From assembly GCA_016808115.1 (NCBI GenBank), contig JAEQBH010000732.1, forward strand, positions 1 through 64,000: a stretch of DNA of 64,000 bases, read 5' to 3'. The notes beneath the pieces are model-generated. The model did not search any database. It was not told the origin of the DNA and worked only from the letters and a program-made list of their open reading frames with translations. Numbering within the stretch: position 1 is the stretch's first letter; every line of letters begins with the position of its first letter. Made by a program: the position numbers and the translations under genes. Origin of the DNA: Tetrastigma voinierianum (lineage: Eukaryota; Streptophyta; Magnoliopsida; Vitales; Vitaceae). Shown here piece by piece: positions 25,587 to 37,666 of the stretch.

Positions 25587-26054
25587 TCATTGTCTCACTA
25601 CATTACTGTAGGCAGAAGTTTTCCTTACGAGATCTGAGGTTTCCTTAACAAGATTATCATTACTATTGGCTTGAGTCCAATCTTCCCCATTCTTGAGTAC
25701 TCTTGAACAAAGTCTGATTAATAGATTGCAAATTACTTGAATCGACCATGGTGATGACGATACATCGGGGATGTCATTAATATCCACGGGAAGGGAATCG
25801 ATAGGGAGAGCCGTGGGAATGGTGATTATATGTTTAATGTTTGTTAGATTCAGTATTCTTTGGAGTTTGCCTAGGTGGGCTTTATCAAGGGACTCTCGGT
25901 TGGATTTGATATCTGGAATCCAGAACTCAAGCGAGGCTAGGCGACATGACCTTGTTCGGTACCTTCTATAGTGACCTCTTGCTTCACCTCTTTCTGGTAA
26001 GCAACCTTCCAAGAAGTGAAGTAATTGCTTGAACCTTTTGTTGTTTTCCTTCAT
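25587..26054 (-). other. open frame of 155 codons, unrecognised, possible exon
   Basis: The minus-strand frame follows a good acceptor (ctgcag) and starts with a charged helix MKENNKRFKQLLHFLEGCLP. Later it has SLEFWIPDIKSNRESLDKAH. The composition is protein-like and the frame is long for this AT-rich region. I do not recognise the family. It lies 0.5 kb from other gene fragments on the same strand. Confidence 0.35.
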
Positions 26055-26519
26055 TTCCTGCAGTGTATTAAAATCATGGTCGAGAAAAATGTCCTATGAT
26101 TTTAGCCGGTTGCTCTCAAACATATTTGAATGGAAGCTGTAGATGGATGTTATGCTGGGTCACTATAATATATAGAAATGCTAGAAAGCAAACCAACAAC
26201 CAAAAACCATAAGAGACCAATGTAGGGTAAAATCTTGAACCTTCAGACATTGGGGCATTAGATGCTGAATTTCTTCATGGGTTGGTCAGATCATGTTGTT
26301 TATTATTAGAGTAAAGCTGCTTCTCACTCATTTTTCCATCATCCTCATCAACAATGACCGATTTTGAGTCCCCCAGAGCTGCATTTCAGTTTCAGAAAGT
26401 TCTCAAAACTAGAATCTTATTTAACTGAAACCATTTTGACTGTTGGATGATAATTCCATGACTAAAACATTGAGGGAAGAAAAAAGAAAAGAAAGTTAGT
26501 ACAAGAAGAAACAACTTAC

Positions 26520-26640
26520 GGTCCAAATAAACCAGAGCCACAATGAAACAGATATTAAATAGCAGAGAAAACCCCGTGAGTGCACCATTAATGGACCAGT
26601 TCTGATATCTAATGCTTCTTGAAAATGCTTGCAGCCATTA
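26520..26640 (-). pseudogene. possible ABCG (PDR-type) transporter exon fragment
   Basis: One minus-strand frame reads SINGALTGFSLLFNICFIVA and then LVYLD, directly followed by a GTAAGT donor. The pattern GALxGFSLLFNICFIxAL resembles the membrane segment that opens the inter-domain region of full-size plant PDR transporters, where an intron also often follows the YLN. Only about 37 residues can be read and no other PDR block is near, so this is tentative. Confidence 0.35.
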
Positions 26641-26971
26641 ATGGACATGAAAACTCCTGAGGATGCAAGGAGAGAAACAATGAGGCCCCCCAAACGTACA
26701 AGGAAATCTTGCTAGACAATATTTTGAATGTAAGCTTTGCACTCATGAGTAAATTTGAATGTTGGATTTAAATCTTGTAACGTGGTGCTTCAAAATTCTC
26801 TTTAACAGTGTGATTTTATATAAAATCACGTATTGGTCCACTCAGGTTGTTATCATTTATCCTACTGCATTGTACAATAAAAATGACATTTAACTATCAT
26901 TCAAACCAATGTACAAAGGAAAATAGCATAAAAAATTGTTGTTTGGGCTTATATAATATTGTAGATCTTAC

Positions 26972-27043
26972 AAATCTGTCATGTTTCTCAGCCCAGCAAG
27001 AGTTGTTGGCAAATTTCCAGAAAACTGATTGGATGACAGGATC
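26972..27043 (-). pseudogene. 72-bp LRR exon of a receptor-like kinase
   Basis: On the minus strand, bounded by gttgttgcag and GTAAGATC, a 72-base exon encodes ILSSNQFSGNLPTTLAGLRN followed by MTD. This is one leucine-rich repeat unit of exactly 24 codons, as in plant LRR receptor kinases whose repeats sit on separate 72-bp exons (the LRR-VIII type). It is open. The previous exon is at 27162-27884; no kinase or malectin exon follows, so the gene is fragmentary. Confidence 0.78.
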
Positions 27044-27161
27044 CTGCAACAACACAGTGATGAACCAACAAATTAGATATTCTTCTAATATTACATATGC
27101 ACTAAATGAACAAAGATCGAGAAGTAAGGAATTAAAGTGAAGACGAAATGAGAAGTCTTAC

Positions 27162-27884
27162 AAAGTTTTCAAATTGATTAAAGCCCTGTTTGATAAACTA
27201 TTAAAAATGTTCAAACCATTGAAAATGAAAATTTTCAATGGTTTTAATTTTTCAATATGTTTGATAACAAAATTTTAGGAAGCTCTTAATTGAAAATTTT
27301 AAATGAAAAACTGTTGAAAATTATAAGTAGGTAAAGACCTACTTAACATGGAATGTTAAATACGGTCAACAAAAAAAAATTTAAATAAAAATAAATTAGA
27401 CAAAAAAAACCCTTATAAATAATATAATATTTTGCAAATATCTCTTGGTTAGTTTGAATAGTTTTAAAAAGTTTAGATTCTATTGGTTATTTTTTAAACA
27501 TATTTATGTCTTTTTTTGGATAATATTATTAGAATAAATATTTTTTACATATTTTTTAAACATGTTATTTACAATAATTAATAATTGTAGTGAAAAATAA
27601 AATATTATTAGAAACTCTATTTATTTTGGATAATATATAATTTAATGATAATAAGGGTAAATATGTAAAATACATAATTTTTCGATTATTCGAGTATTCT
27701 GATTATCAAGCAATATATTTATCTTGGCGTTGATTGTTAATAGCTTATATTTATTTTTTGATTACACATTCAATGTAATTTTTATTGCTTATTTTTATTG
27801 GCTTAATTTTTCGTTTATCAAACGGGGCCTAAGTCCTGGCCTTGGGAGGGACAATGCCCAGAAAATTGATTTGCTTCAAGATTC
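27162..27884 (-). pseudogene. LRR exon split by a MITE
   Basis: The minus-strand acceptor at 27885-27887 is followed by an exon that reads NLEANQFSG. It is interrupted at 27830 by the MITE at 27182-27829 and resumes as LINLKT before a GTAAGA donor at 27160-27161. Removing the MITE and one TAA leaves exactly 72 bases, the length of one LRR exon and the same as the next exon 118 bases away. The part between the two readable ends (HCPSQGQD) departs from the LRR consensus although it stays in frame, so the exon was probably already decaying. Confidence 0.78.
27182..27829. mobile_element. PIF/Harbinger-like MITE, 648 bp
   Basis: The ends are AGCCCTGTTTGATAAAC and, on the other strand, GGCCCCGTTTGATAAAC, a ~17-bp inverted repeat with two mismatches. 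TAA flanks both sides (27179-27181 and 27830-27832), the target size and sequence of PIF/Harbinger elements. The interior is AT-rich and non-coding. It sits inside an LRR exon. Confidence 0.8.
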
Positions 27885-28474
27885 CTGGTTAAAAATCTGC
27901 ACTGAGATTACTAAGAGATGAACAGAAAATCTGATTCAAGAATTGCATACATTTTCAGATTTTCAGTGAACATAGAATGATATCGTATGGTTTATCATAC
28001 GGTAATATTTTCATGTCAGAATTTGGTCAAAAAGACACCATTCAAAAGCCTTCCATTAATAATTCTCTACTGGGGTTTCCTATAGTTTATCCACTCAAAC
28101 CTTCAAATTAGAAACTACATCTCAGAGGGGATATCTAGAGTTTCAACATGATTGCCATATAAAAATTGAATTGGCTGTATGGAACACTACTGTGTGCATA
28201 TATCCAAGATGGAGGTGAGTGAATCTGGAATTAAATTTGGGGGCATAATTACTACTCATTTAACCCTTGATGAATCAACAATATTTTCTGACCCTTGATA
28301 ACGTTCTCAGTATTTTGAAGTGATTCTACAAGAAAGCAAGTAGCAAATGTTTTTTTGCCTCTATCATTTACATAGCATTTTGAGTAGTTTCTTCGAATCC
28401 TTCAACTACAAAACTTGAAAGTTGAAGTGTTTAGAATATGAAAATATTTCTTCACTTCACTAAAAACATCTTAC

Positions 28475-28600
28475 CTTTCACTGAATTAACAAGGCCATAG
28501 GCCATAGGACAAACAATAGATTGCAGAAGCTCTCCTGCCATGTAGCATAGTGCATTCTCAGCATCCACTTCCCTTCTCGGCTAGTAGGAAGCTAGTTCCT
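28475..28600 (-). other. possible exon, unrecognised
   Basis: A minus-strand frame reads REVDAENALCYMAGELLQS and then IVCPMAYGLVNSVK, directly followed by a GTAAGATG donor. The composition is protein-like. The upstream limit is not clear and the family is not recognised. Confidence 0.3.
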
Positions 28601-28685
28601 ACTGCAGGCTGTAGAGATTGGCAAAAACCTGGTAGGGTTGTGCCACATATCAATGAAAGCTAATGATTTAGAACTTTTTTTTTTC

Positions 28686-28781
28686 GTCAACCGTTGGATC
28701 CAGCACATTTGTAGCCTCACCCTTCCTCATCTTCTCAAACACCCACCCCACCAAGTTCCCTGTCTCATGTCTGTGATCTAG
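28686..28781 (-). pseudogene. receptor-like kinase C-lobe fragment
   Basis: The minus-strand frame reads GNLVGWVFEKMRKGEA and then TNVLDPTV. This is the GxxLVxWV ... LDPxV signature of the C-terminal kinase lobe in plant LRR receptor kinases (EMS1/PSKR-like). The frame dissolves into an A-rich stretch after the block, so the rest of the kinase is absent. It may or may not derive from the same gene as the two LRR exons 0.9-1.7 kb away. Confidence 0.65.
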
Positions 28782-28863
28782 GCCTCAGTATAGATCCAGT
28801 TGCCCTATTTGTTGGATAACCATTATTTTCCACTTATGTTGGGGAATCTGACTGAGTTTAGAC

Positions 28864-29649
28864 CAAGGATCAAAATATCGGTAAACACGGATATATCGGT
28901 AATTGGATTTTACGGAAATATCGGAAATATCGGTAAATATCGGTGGATATTTTTACAAAAATATCGGTTCGATTAAAATTTTTTCATATTTTAATTATAT
29001 AGATGATGAAAAATGATTCATATCTTAATTAAGGTAGATTAATATCAAATGGATTAGTAATTATTAAATTAAATATGTTATTAAGATATTATTATGTTAA
29101 AGAGATATTATTTATTTGTTTTCGTTATTATTATAAATATTATGTAGATAATAAGAAGGGTCAAAATATTATATATTATAATTTTAAAAAATTTTAAATA
29201 ATATTATTTTACTTCTTTTTATTTTCAAATTAATATTTGATTTAAAAATATTATAAGTTATAATGTAAAATAAAATAAAATAAAATAACCCATAATCATA
29301 TGAGTGAAGTAGGGATTATGAACAAATAAATAATAAGATAATATAAAAAAGTTTGCACTATATATATAATAAATTGCAATCAATGGCTTAGTGGTTGGAG
29401 TGTGCCATTTCGGGCATTTTGGTGATTCGAAACTCACCAGAAGCAATTTTTTTGAGATTTTTGAAGCCAAAGAACAAAAGGAAAAAACAGTGAAATATCG
29501 GAAAAAGTCGGCAAATTTCGGGGAAAAAGTCGAAAATTATCGGGAAAAATCGAACAAAGGAAATTTCGGTGGAGATATCTTATCGATCTCCACCGATTTC
29601 CGATATTTCGCCGATATTTCGGCTGAAATATCGGAAATTTTGTTCCCTG
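28864..29649. mobile_element. hAT-type non-autonomous element, 786 bp
   Basis: The 8-bp direct repeat GTTTAGAC flanks it perfectly (28856-28863 and 29650-29657). The ends are CAAGGATCAAAATATCGG and, on the other strand, CAGGGAACAAAATTTCCG, the CAGGG start typical of hAT. Both ends carry many copies of atatcgg in direct and inverted form. The middle is AT-rich and has no transposase. Confidence 0.85.
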
Positions 29650-29657
29650 GTTTAGAC

Positions 29658-30072
29658 AACCTGGCCTTCACTCCCTTCTCTTAGTACATCTACTTCGCCA
29701 TCTCTAAATTCAACATGTTCATTCATTCCCACTATTTGATGCAAGGCTGGGTCCTATAATTTTCAGGAGAAATAATTTGTCTTACTCGGGTTACCAGCTT
29801 AGGACAAGAAGCTCAACCCCTAGCTAGACCTAAAGGGCTATTTAAGCCGAGCAACATACAATTGATAATGATTTTGAAATAGAAACACTAGGCGAACAAA
29901 ATCACATCTAGGATGAGTCTATGCTTCTTCAAAAGGGTACTCTACTCTGCACCATGAAGTTGCATAACCATAAACTAAAGTTAATTTTCAGATAATTAAA
30001 AAAAAAATTGCAACACCTCAAAGACCTTTACTTAATCAATTACATTGAAAAATTAAAATACTAATTTAAGAA
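29658..30072. other. no gene seen
   Basis: Left flank of the large inverted repeat. No callose synthase exon, target duplication or other partner of the right flank could be found here. Confidence 0.45.
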
Positions 30073-30329
30073 GGTACACCGTAGTTTATGCGGAAATACA
30101 CCATTTAAAATAAAATAAAATAAAATTAATATTAGTTCAAAAAAATTTCCCAAAGTAGAGCTTAATGCGACAATAGAAGCGCGGAAGGCATTTGAATTAT
30201 CACGAAGCTAGAGCTAGCGACAACGGCGGCATTTTGATTTAAGTTAATTCTTAGTCGTTGAGCGGCATTTAGAAATTTTAACTAATTCAAATGCCTTACG
30301 TTCGGCTGGCGACAATTGGCTTCACTTAA

Positions 30330-30522
30330 ATAATCGGGCAGTTGTTCTCTCTGCCTTCATTCAGTATCTGTTTGACAAGTTGACGTGCTCCAGTTTGCCC
30401 GTCAAGACCAAGTCCTTGCTGACATCAACAAGTGGGAGAATAGACTGCTGAAAATTCAGTCAGTTTTGGATGATGCCGAGGAGAAGTATGGAACCAAACT
30501 GTCATTTGGCAGAAACCTTTGA
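30330..30522 (+). pseudogene. CC-NLR resistance gene start, left arm copy
   Basis: Reading rightward, one frame gives NNRAVVLSAFIQYLFDKLT. After a one-base frame change the next gives LQFARQDQVLADINKWENRL and then LKIQSVLDDAEEKY. This is the N-terminal Rx-type coiled coil of plant CC-NLR immune receptors, including the conserved LDDAEEK box. About 60 residues are present; the NB-ARC and LRR parts are absent. A frame of uncertain origin (CRFDDDPDAAW, then MEACITPYTDH) follows in both arms. Confidence 0.8.
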
Positions 30523-31085
30523 CCAATGATTGTTATATGGAACAAGCACCTGGTACTCAACCTCCTCTTTGCCGATTTGATGATGACCCAGATGCAGCAT
30601 GGGGTGTGCCAATGGAAGCCTGTATCACTCCTTATACCGATCATGAGTGTCTTCTTCTTGTGTGGCTTGTTTTGATATTGGTGTTTCCTAGCTGAATGAC
30701 ATGTTCTTCAACAAAATGTGCATGATTATCTTAAATTTTGTTGATCTTGTTCATGTTAACTGTTTTTTAGATAACTCATTTTAAGTTAGATAAAACTGGA
30801 AATCATATAGAAATTACCATTTGGTTGAAAAAGTAGCTTTGGTTATGATTCAATTACCTTTGGAGGTTTCTTAAACTAGATTCTAAAGATGGATGGTGGT
30901 CATCCCTCTACAGGATGATTGAAGGTAATAAAATTTTAAATGTCCAAGATGCATTCACATGGACCACACATTCTTCCAACTGATTGATGAATGGATTATC
31001 CATCTATACACATGGGTGGGCGTCTACATACAGATTTGATCTGTTTGTTGGACAACAAAAGGGCTGCTCACATTTGTGGCATTTA

Positions 31086-31364
31086 GCCCTTGTTTGGTTC
31101 TTGATTTTAAAAGCTGTTCTTGAAAACATAAAGGCCACTACTATTCTTATTATCTGAATTTAGTGTTTTCAATGTTTTTCAGAATAAAAAAAAGAAAACC
31201 AAAAGTGTTCTCCGTGTTTTCCTCGTTTTTCGTAACAAACACTGTAACGAAACAGACACTTAGGGTTTGTTTGGTTCTTGTTTTTTAAAACAAAAAAACA
31301 AAATAAAAGGAACTAATCGTGTTCTCTTTGTTTTTCAAAATACCAAATTATAACCAAACAGGCT
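31086..31364. mobile_element. MITE-like insert present in both arms
   Basis: Ends gcccttgtttggttc and, inverted, agcctgtttggttat, with tta next to each end, suggest a Harbinger/Tourist-type MITE. The interior is AT-rich. The inverted copy in the right arm lies at about 37385-37666, so the insertion predates the duplication of the arms. Boundaries are approximate. Confidence 0.5.
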
Positions 31365-32797
31365 TTAATTTATATTTCATAATTTGAATTTTCTATCTTC
31401 TTTTTTTTTTTTTTAAATTGTGTATTTTCTTTTACCCCTACCAGTGCAGCGGTGATGAAGCGGAGTTGGGTCGAAGCAGGAGAAGCCCGATGGAGAATGA
31501 TTTTGAAGAGCGAATTCGATCAAGCTGGGACCATATCGAAATGTAAACTTTCATATAGCGAGAATTAAGTTCTCATTATCTTCCTTTGAAACACATAGCT
31601 ATTATTATTATTATATATATATAACCATTGATGATACATTAATGTTAATTTTAGGATATTATATAATTTTGTAGGTTGTGAGACGATGGTAAAAGGGTTA
31701 TTACCATCTTTATTTAGAGAAGTTTGGAATTTGATAGACTCCTTTTTGTCTTTGAAAGCCTGTATTGTTAGTAGAACGGCTTTGAAAATAAATATATGTT
31801 TGTCAACAAGTAATTTGGATGCAGGGATGCCTCGGCTTGATCCAAAATATCGGTATGATAGATAGGAGAATTCATCAATCTTAAGTATACTCCGTAATCT
31901 TATGTGGAATCAATGTGGGGTCGTATCATTCCATATCCCTTCAGCAGTCGAAGGTCTACGGATGATATTCACTTTTGGGGGCTCATACTCTTGCTAGTAT
32001 TAACTCCGGGCCCATCTTTAGTGCACCGAGTAGTCCTCTTCTAATACGCATTGACTCTCAATGGAAGCACAAATGATAGGGTCTTAAGCGCAATCGGAAA
32101 GTCCAATCCAAAAAACTGGCTTGATAGGTGGAGAGAACTCATTAAGCTTAAGTACTATATCATAATATTATGTGGAATCGATGTGAGATTGTATCGGTTA
32201 TGTTCTTGATTAAAAAAAATGAAATCAATATATGTTGGATTCTTGTTTTTTAAAACTGTTTTCCGCTTTAGAAGACGGGGAGAATATGTTTGGATTTTAG
32301 TTTTTTTTTCTTTCTTTTTTTTTTTTTTTTGGAAAAACATAGAAAATACTAAATTCATATAACACCAAAATGGTGTTCTAAAATTGATACCGAAACCGAT
32401 TTTAGCATGGAACGGAAATAGGCTCATTACTGCACATCAAAATTAAAAAAAAACACCTTTATATAAAGGGATGAATGATGTCTAGAAAGTTTGTCAGTTT
32501 CTTGGAATTATTTTGCCATTTTATTCTTAGAGTATTTTTGGCATTTTAAAGCTTAAAGAGTAACAAAATAATCTGCCTGCTTTGGTTTTTCATATTCTTT
32601 TAATAAATGAAAGGCTTTAAAACATTATCGATGTTAGCCTTTTGGTTATTATGAAGAGACTTATATATATATATATATATATAAAAATAAATATTAATAG
32701 CATAAAGCGATAAAAGAGAGCCTAAATATACTCTTATACACCTCTTTAAGATGGTGTGCTGGAAATAACATCAATCTTGTTACATAGGTCGATGTCA

Positions 32798-33330
32798 GCG
32801 TGCACTCCGCTGTAAGTTGATGTCAGCGTCAAATCCTGGAGTAGTGGGAGAAAGCACAGGTGAACATGGACCCCCTTCTTGTCCGGAAACAAGAAGGATC
32901 CCATCAGCGCTAATATGAACCCACGTGCACTCGCGATCGACCTCGCCGACATCGAGGTCTGGGGTGCGATGGCTGGCAAACATAACCCTTGGGATAGAGA
33001 TAGTCAATCCTCACAAAGCATCAGCAGGTGGGGTGACTCCGAGCAGCTCACCGCATAACTCTGCTACGTCGAGCATATATGTCCTGTGGCGGCGGTCGGA
33101 GTCGATCTGAAGACGGAGGATATGACATCTGTAAGCGTGATCGTCTCTCCGTTGGGACATGGAATGTGTGTGTCTCGGGCCGCCATCTCTCGACGAGAAC
33201 TGAGTAATAGCGGCGTCTATGATGATGTGGCCTAAGCAGTATATCTTAGTAGAGATCTCGCGGATCCGCGTATGGGCCAGTCACGTGGATCCATTCGCCT
33301 GGCGAGGAAGGCTCTCATGTCTGGCGGCGG
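32798..33330 (-). pseudogene. plant mobile domain (aminotransferase-like) protein remnant
   Basis: On the minus strand the order is RWRPETHTFHVP, then after a frame change GETITLTDV, then ELCGELLGVTPPADA, then in another frame ARGFILALMGSFLFPDKK and VHLCFLPLLQDL. These are the successive conserved blocks of the plant mobile domain (PMD, the MAIN/MAIL family, also carried by some Mutator-like and Ty3 elements). At least two frame changes and one stop break it. It stops at a TYS block exactly where the left arm of the inverted repeat begins, so the C-terminal half is missing or rearranged. Known PMD proteins act in the nucleus; no function is likely here. Confidence 0.78.
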
Positions 33331-35900
33331 TCGGAGAACGTCCTGTAACTATAATTAACGAAATAACCATGTTTGTAATTGAATATATTTAGATTAGAGA
33401 GTAAAACTGGAATGTTAATTCATGAATAATAAAAATACAAACACCTTTAAGTCTTGCGGGTGAAAAGACAGATGTCTTGATCCACCCTTTACTAAGTATA
33501 CTAAGTACTAACTACCCTCGACCCCATCGTGAATCATGATGGCAAATTAGACTTGGCATTGATAATTTCCAATGGAAAGCGAGTATCAAGGCGGACACCT
33601 TGTAGAGTGAGAACACTACCCATATGCTTTGACTCCACATTGACTTAGTAAGTTGGATGATGGATTTAATTGCGGTGGACGATATTGAAACACGACTCTC
33701 AATTATAAGTCTCAATTATGGACCATTGCGACCCGGCTAATTGCTAATTGAAATCTGATAAACCACTTGATAATTTGCTAACGAATATTATTTTAGTAGA
33801 ATATAGAAGAATTTAACACACGAAAATACATTATTTCCGGGAATTAGTGAATATAGAACTGAAGAAAACTCTTCAGCAAATACCTAATTTGGAAGGAGAG
33901 GAATTGAAAGGTTTTTAGGTTGATGCTGGATTTGAAAGGCGTTAAGACCACGTATCGCAATTGGTATCTTAATGCATGTAAGACCTTTTTCTTTCATGTA
34001 AAACCACATGCATTCCGTACCCCCACACATTGACCAGTCACCTTCCACACCACATTCCGTACCCTACGTTGACGATCACCTTCCATACCCCCGCATTGAC
34101 ACATCACCATCCGTCCCCCGCAAGATGACACCATACTAGACCCTTTACCTGAGTGGGGTAGACTTCCAGGTAGGCGACCTCGGACTCGACGTGTGCATCG
34201 ACCACTTCATCCACCACTTGCCTCGGCTCCATCAGGTCCCTCGGTTCCATCAACTCCCTCGGCGCCGCCTCACACACCACAGGATCCTGTTGCCTACAAT
34301 TGTTTATTCTAGAGTAGATCTAAGAGAGAACTATTAAAGGCGCCTTCTTGTGGGATCATTGATACATGATTTTATTTTTATATATGATTTTATTTTTAGC
34401 ATGTGCATCTTGGATTTTTCGGTGTCATTGGTCAAAGGTTTTAGGGTATTTGACATCATAGGGTTTTTAGGGTTTATGGTTTTTGGATGTTTTGGGTTGA
34501 ACGTGTAAGTGTAATGTTTCCATCGCGTGCAGTGAGGTTTTAGCGATGGGTAGGACAATCTGCATGGTAATGCCTCCCCTCCCCAATCATTAGAGAAACT
34601 ATATTAAAGTGAGGACATGAAGCATCCTTATATGTAGAAAACAATGCAACCCTCTTTTGGTATATCTTAAACACAATCAGAATTTTGTTTTTTTAAAAAA
34701 AAGTTAGTACTGTTTTTAAGAATAATACGACCCAACAATAAATGATAATAACTCAAATGATGGTGAGTTATAAAATCTAGCTTTACTCTGATTAAGTCAT
34801 AGTAGTTAGTATCACATTCTTTGGACAAAAATAATTTACATAAAATAACAAAAATCCAGCCAAAACCTTCAAACTTGAAATATGGTTTATCAGCAGTTTA
34901 TACATGTCTATGCTTTCACTAAGTCGGCCAAATTTATGCCCATTAGATAAAATCCTTAGTTCTTGCTCTTTCACGGAGATTAAGTCTGATTTGTTGTTGT
35001 TAATTGCTCTTTCTTCTCGACCAATGACCTCCCACATCCCACGTTTCTGGTATCTCATAATTTTTCGATAGGAATGGCACGTGCTTTTTTATTCTCATAG
35101 TGCTCTCAAAATTCACGCCACTTAAGAAAAAAAATTATTTATCATAATAAATTTTTTTTATTTTAATAAATTTATCAATATTTTGATGAGTATCTTAAAT
35201 AATTATTTTATCCTTATATTTTATTTAGGTTTAAGTAGTGTTATAAAGTAAATAAGTATCATAATGCTTTTTTTTTCTCAATTTTATGATTAGGCCAATT
35301 ATTGAGTGGAAATGAGCGAAATCAAATAAAAATCGATAAAATCATCATGTAGTAGTGGTAAACATGTGCTATTTTCACATGCCTGAAGTCATTCTATGGC
35401 TCCCTCAATGGCATTGGCAGATTCTAGATTCAAGTAGATACCAAGTTCACGGTCGGAATACAAGCGAGCAAGATACAACATCCAGAAACGAGAAGAGGAA
35501 ATGAAGGGCTTAAGCACGTGTTACTCACGTTTTAGCGTAAGTGCGTGAGTCCATTTTTTTTACCATGCTGCAGCGTTAGATCCACCACTGAGTGGATATC
35601 GAGAACCTAAAAGTGCGAGAAGCCCATCTCTTCTCCTCTCTTGGTTTTTGGCTTAGAAGAGAAAGAAATTCGGCATTTGGAGAGAAGGAAGTTCATGGAT
35701 GCGAAGAAATGGTGTTTTTCTCTTGGCTGAAGATCTCATGAATATTATGACAAACCAAATAATTTATAAAAATCCATAATATACTCTCCAAGTTAATACT
35801 TAATGCTATTAAATATTTTTCAGTATAAAACTAAAAAGTTCTGACCGATGTTAAATAAAAGACCAAAAGCGTCTTGAATTTGAAAATTTTAAAGTAAAAA
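33331..35900. other. remainder of the spacer between the inverted arms
   Basis: No intact gene. At 34009-34125 three imperfect ~38-base units containing cattccgtaccccc and ttgac..tcacctt lie in tandem. At about 34140-34316 a short plus-strand frame is rich in Pro, Arg and Ser (PLPEWGRLPGRRPRTRR) and ends in a TAG. It looks translated once but I do not recognise it. The rest is AT-rich. Confidence 0.45.
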
Positions 35901-36011
35901 GACATCGACCTATGTAACAAGATTGATGTTATTTCCAGCACACCATCTTAAAGAGGTGTAAGAAATATAGCCCAGTTTCCTTTTATTGGCTTTATGCTAT
36001 TACCTATTTGT

Positions 36012-36118
<107 letters not shown>

Positions 36119-37384
36119 TCTCTTTCATAATAACCAAAAGGCTAACACTGATAATGTTTTAAAGCCTTTTCATTTATTGAAAAGAATATGAAAAAACCAG
36201 TTATAAGATTATTTTGTTACCCCCTCTTTTTAAGCTTTAAAATGCCAAAAAATACTCCAAGAATAAAATGGCAAAAATAATTCCTAAGAAATCTGGACAA
36301 ACTTTCTAGACATCATTCATCCCTTTATATAGTGGGTGTTTTTTTTTAATTTTTTGATAGGTGTAATGAGCTATTTGGTTCATGTTTTTAGCTTGGTTTG
36401 AGAACAATTTTAGAACACCATTTGGTGTTATATGGTCAGTATTTTTCTATGTTTCTCCGAAAAAAAAAAAAAAAAAGAAAAAAAGCTAAAATCCAAACAT
36501 ATTCTCCCGTCTTCTAAATGGAAAACAGTTTAAAAACAAGAATCAACATATTGATTTCATTTTTTTAATCAAGAACATAAGCAAATGCAATCTCACATCG
36601 ATTCATAATATTATGATATAGTACTTAAGCTTAATGAGTTCTCTCCACCTATCAAGCCAGTTTTTTGGATTGGACTTTCGGATTGCGCTTAAGACCCTAT
36701 CATTTGTGCTTCCATTGAGAGTCAATGCGTATTAGAAGAGGACTACTCGGTGCACTAAAGATGGGCCCGGAGTTAATACTAAGTAGGCCCCAAAGTGAAT
36801 ATCATCCGTAGACCTTCGACTGCTGAAGGGATATGGAATGATACGACCCCACATTGATTCCACATAAGATTACGGAGTATACTTAAGATTGATGAATTCT
36901 CCTATCTATCATACCGATATTTTGGATTGGGCTTGAGGCATCCTCGGGTATCCAAATTACTTGTTGACAAACATATATTTATTTTCAAAGTCGTTCTACT
37001 AACAATACAGGCTTTCAAAGGCAAGGAGTCTATCAGATTCAAACTTCTCTAAATAAAGATGGTAATAACCCTTTTACCATCGTCTCACAACCTACAAAAA
37101 AATTATGTAATATCCTAAAAAATAACATTATGAGAATACTAATGGTTATATATAATACCTGAGTTATAGCCTAGGAAGATAATGAGAACTTAATTCCTGC
37201 TTTTCATATGAAAGTTTACATTTAAAGATGGTCCCAAGTTGATTCGGCCTGTCTTCAAATCAATCTACGGCGAAACTGTTTGACCCCTTTGCTCTCATGC
37301 CCGAACCTGGTAGGGGGTAAAAGAAAATACACAATTTAAAAAAAAAAAGAAGATAGAAAAGTCAAATTATGAAATATAAATTAA

Positions 37385-37666
37385 AGCCTGTTTGGTTATA
37401 ATTTGGTATTTTGAAAAACAAAGAGAACACGATTAGTTCCTTTTATTTTGTTTTTTTTTTTTTAAAAAACAAGAACGAAACAAACCCTAAATTATCTTGT
37501 TTTTAGATTCTGATGTCTCAGTACAGCAGGAAAACACGGAGAACACTTTTGGTTTTCTTTTTTTTTATTCTGAAAAACATTGAAAACACTAAATTCAGAT
37601 AATAAGAATAGTAGTGGCCTTTATGTTTTCAAGAACAGCTTTTAAAATCAAGAACCAAACAAGGGC
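37385..37666. mobile_element. MITE-like insert, right arm copy
   Basis: Inverted counterpart of 31086-31364, with the same agcctgtttggtt end and aaccaaacaagggc end flanked by taa/tta. Confidence 0.5.

Larger units (their letters stand above)
30073..32796 (+). repeat. left arm of the large inverted repeat
   Basis: Aligns to the reverse complement of 35901-38670. This copy has lost much of the GC-rich hairpin array kept in the right arm (30160-30320 here) and has a short (TA)n of about 12 units near 32659-32682. Confidence 0.92.

Noticed and set aside
25587..26054. PDR transporter N-terminal exon
   Set aside because: The first residues and the acceptor position resemble a PDR exon, but the following 100 residues do not match that family.
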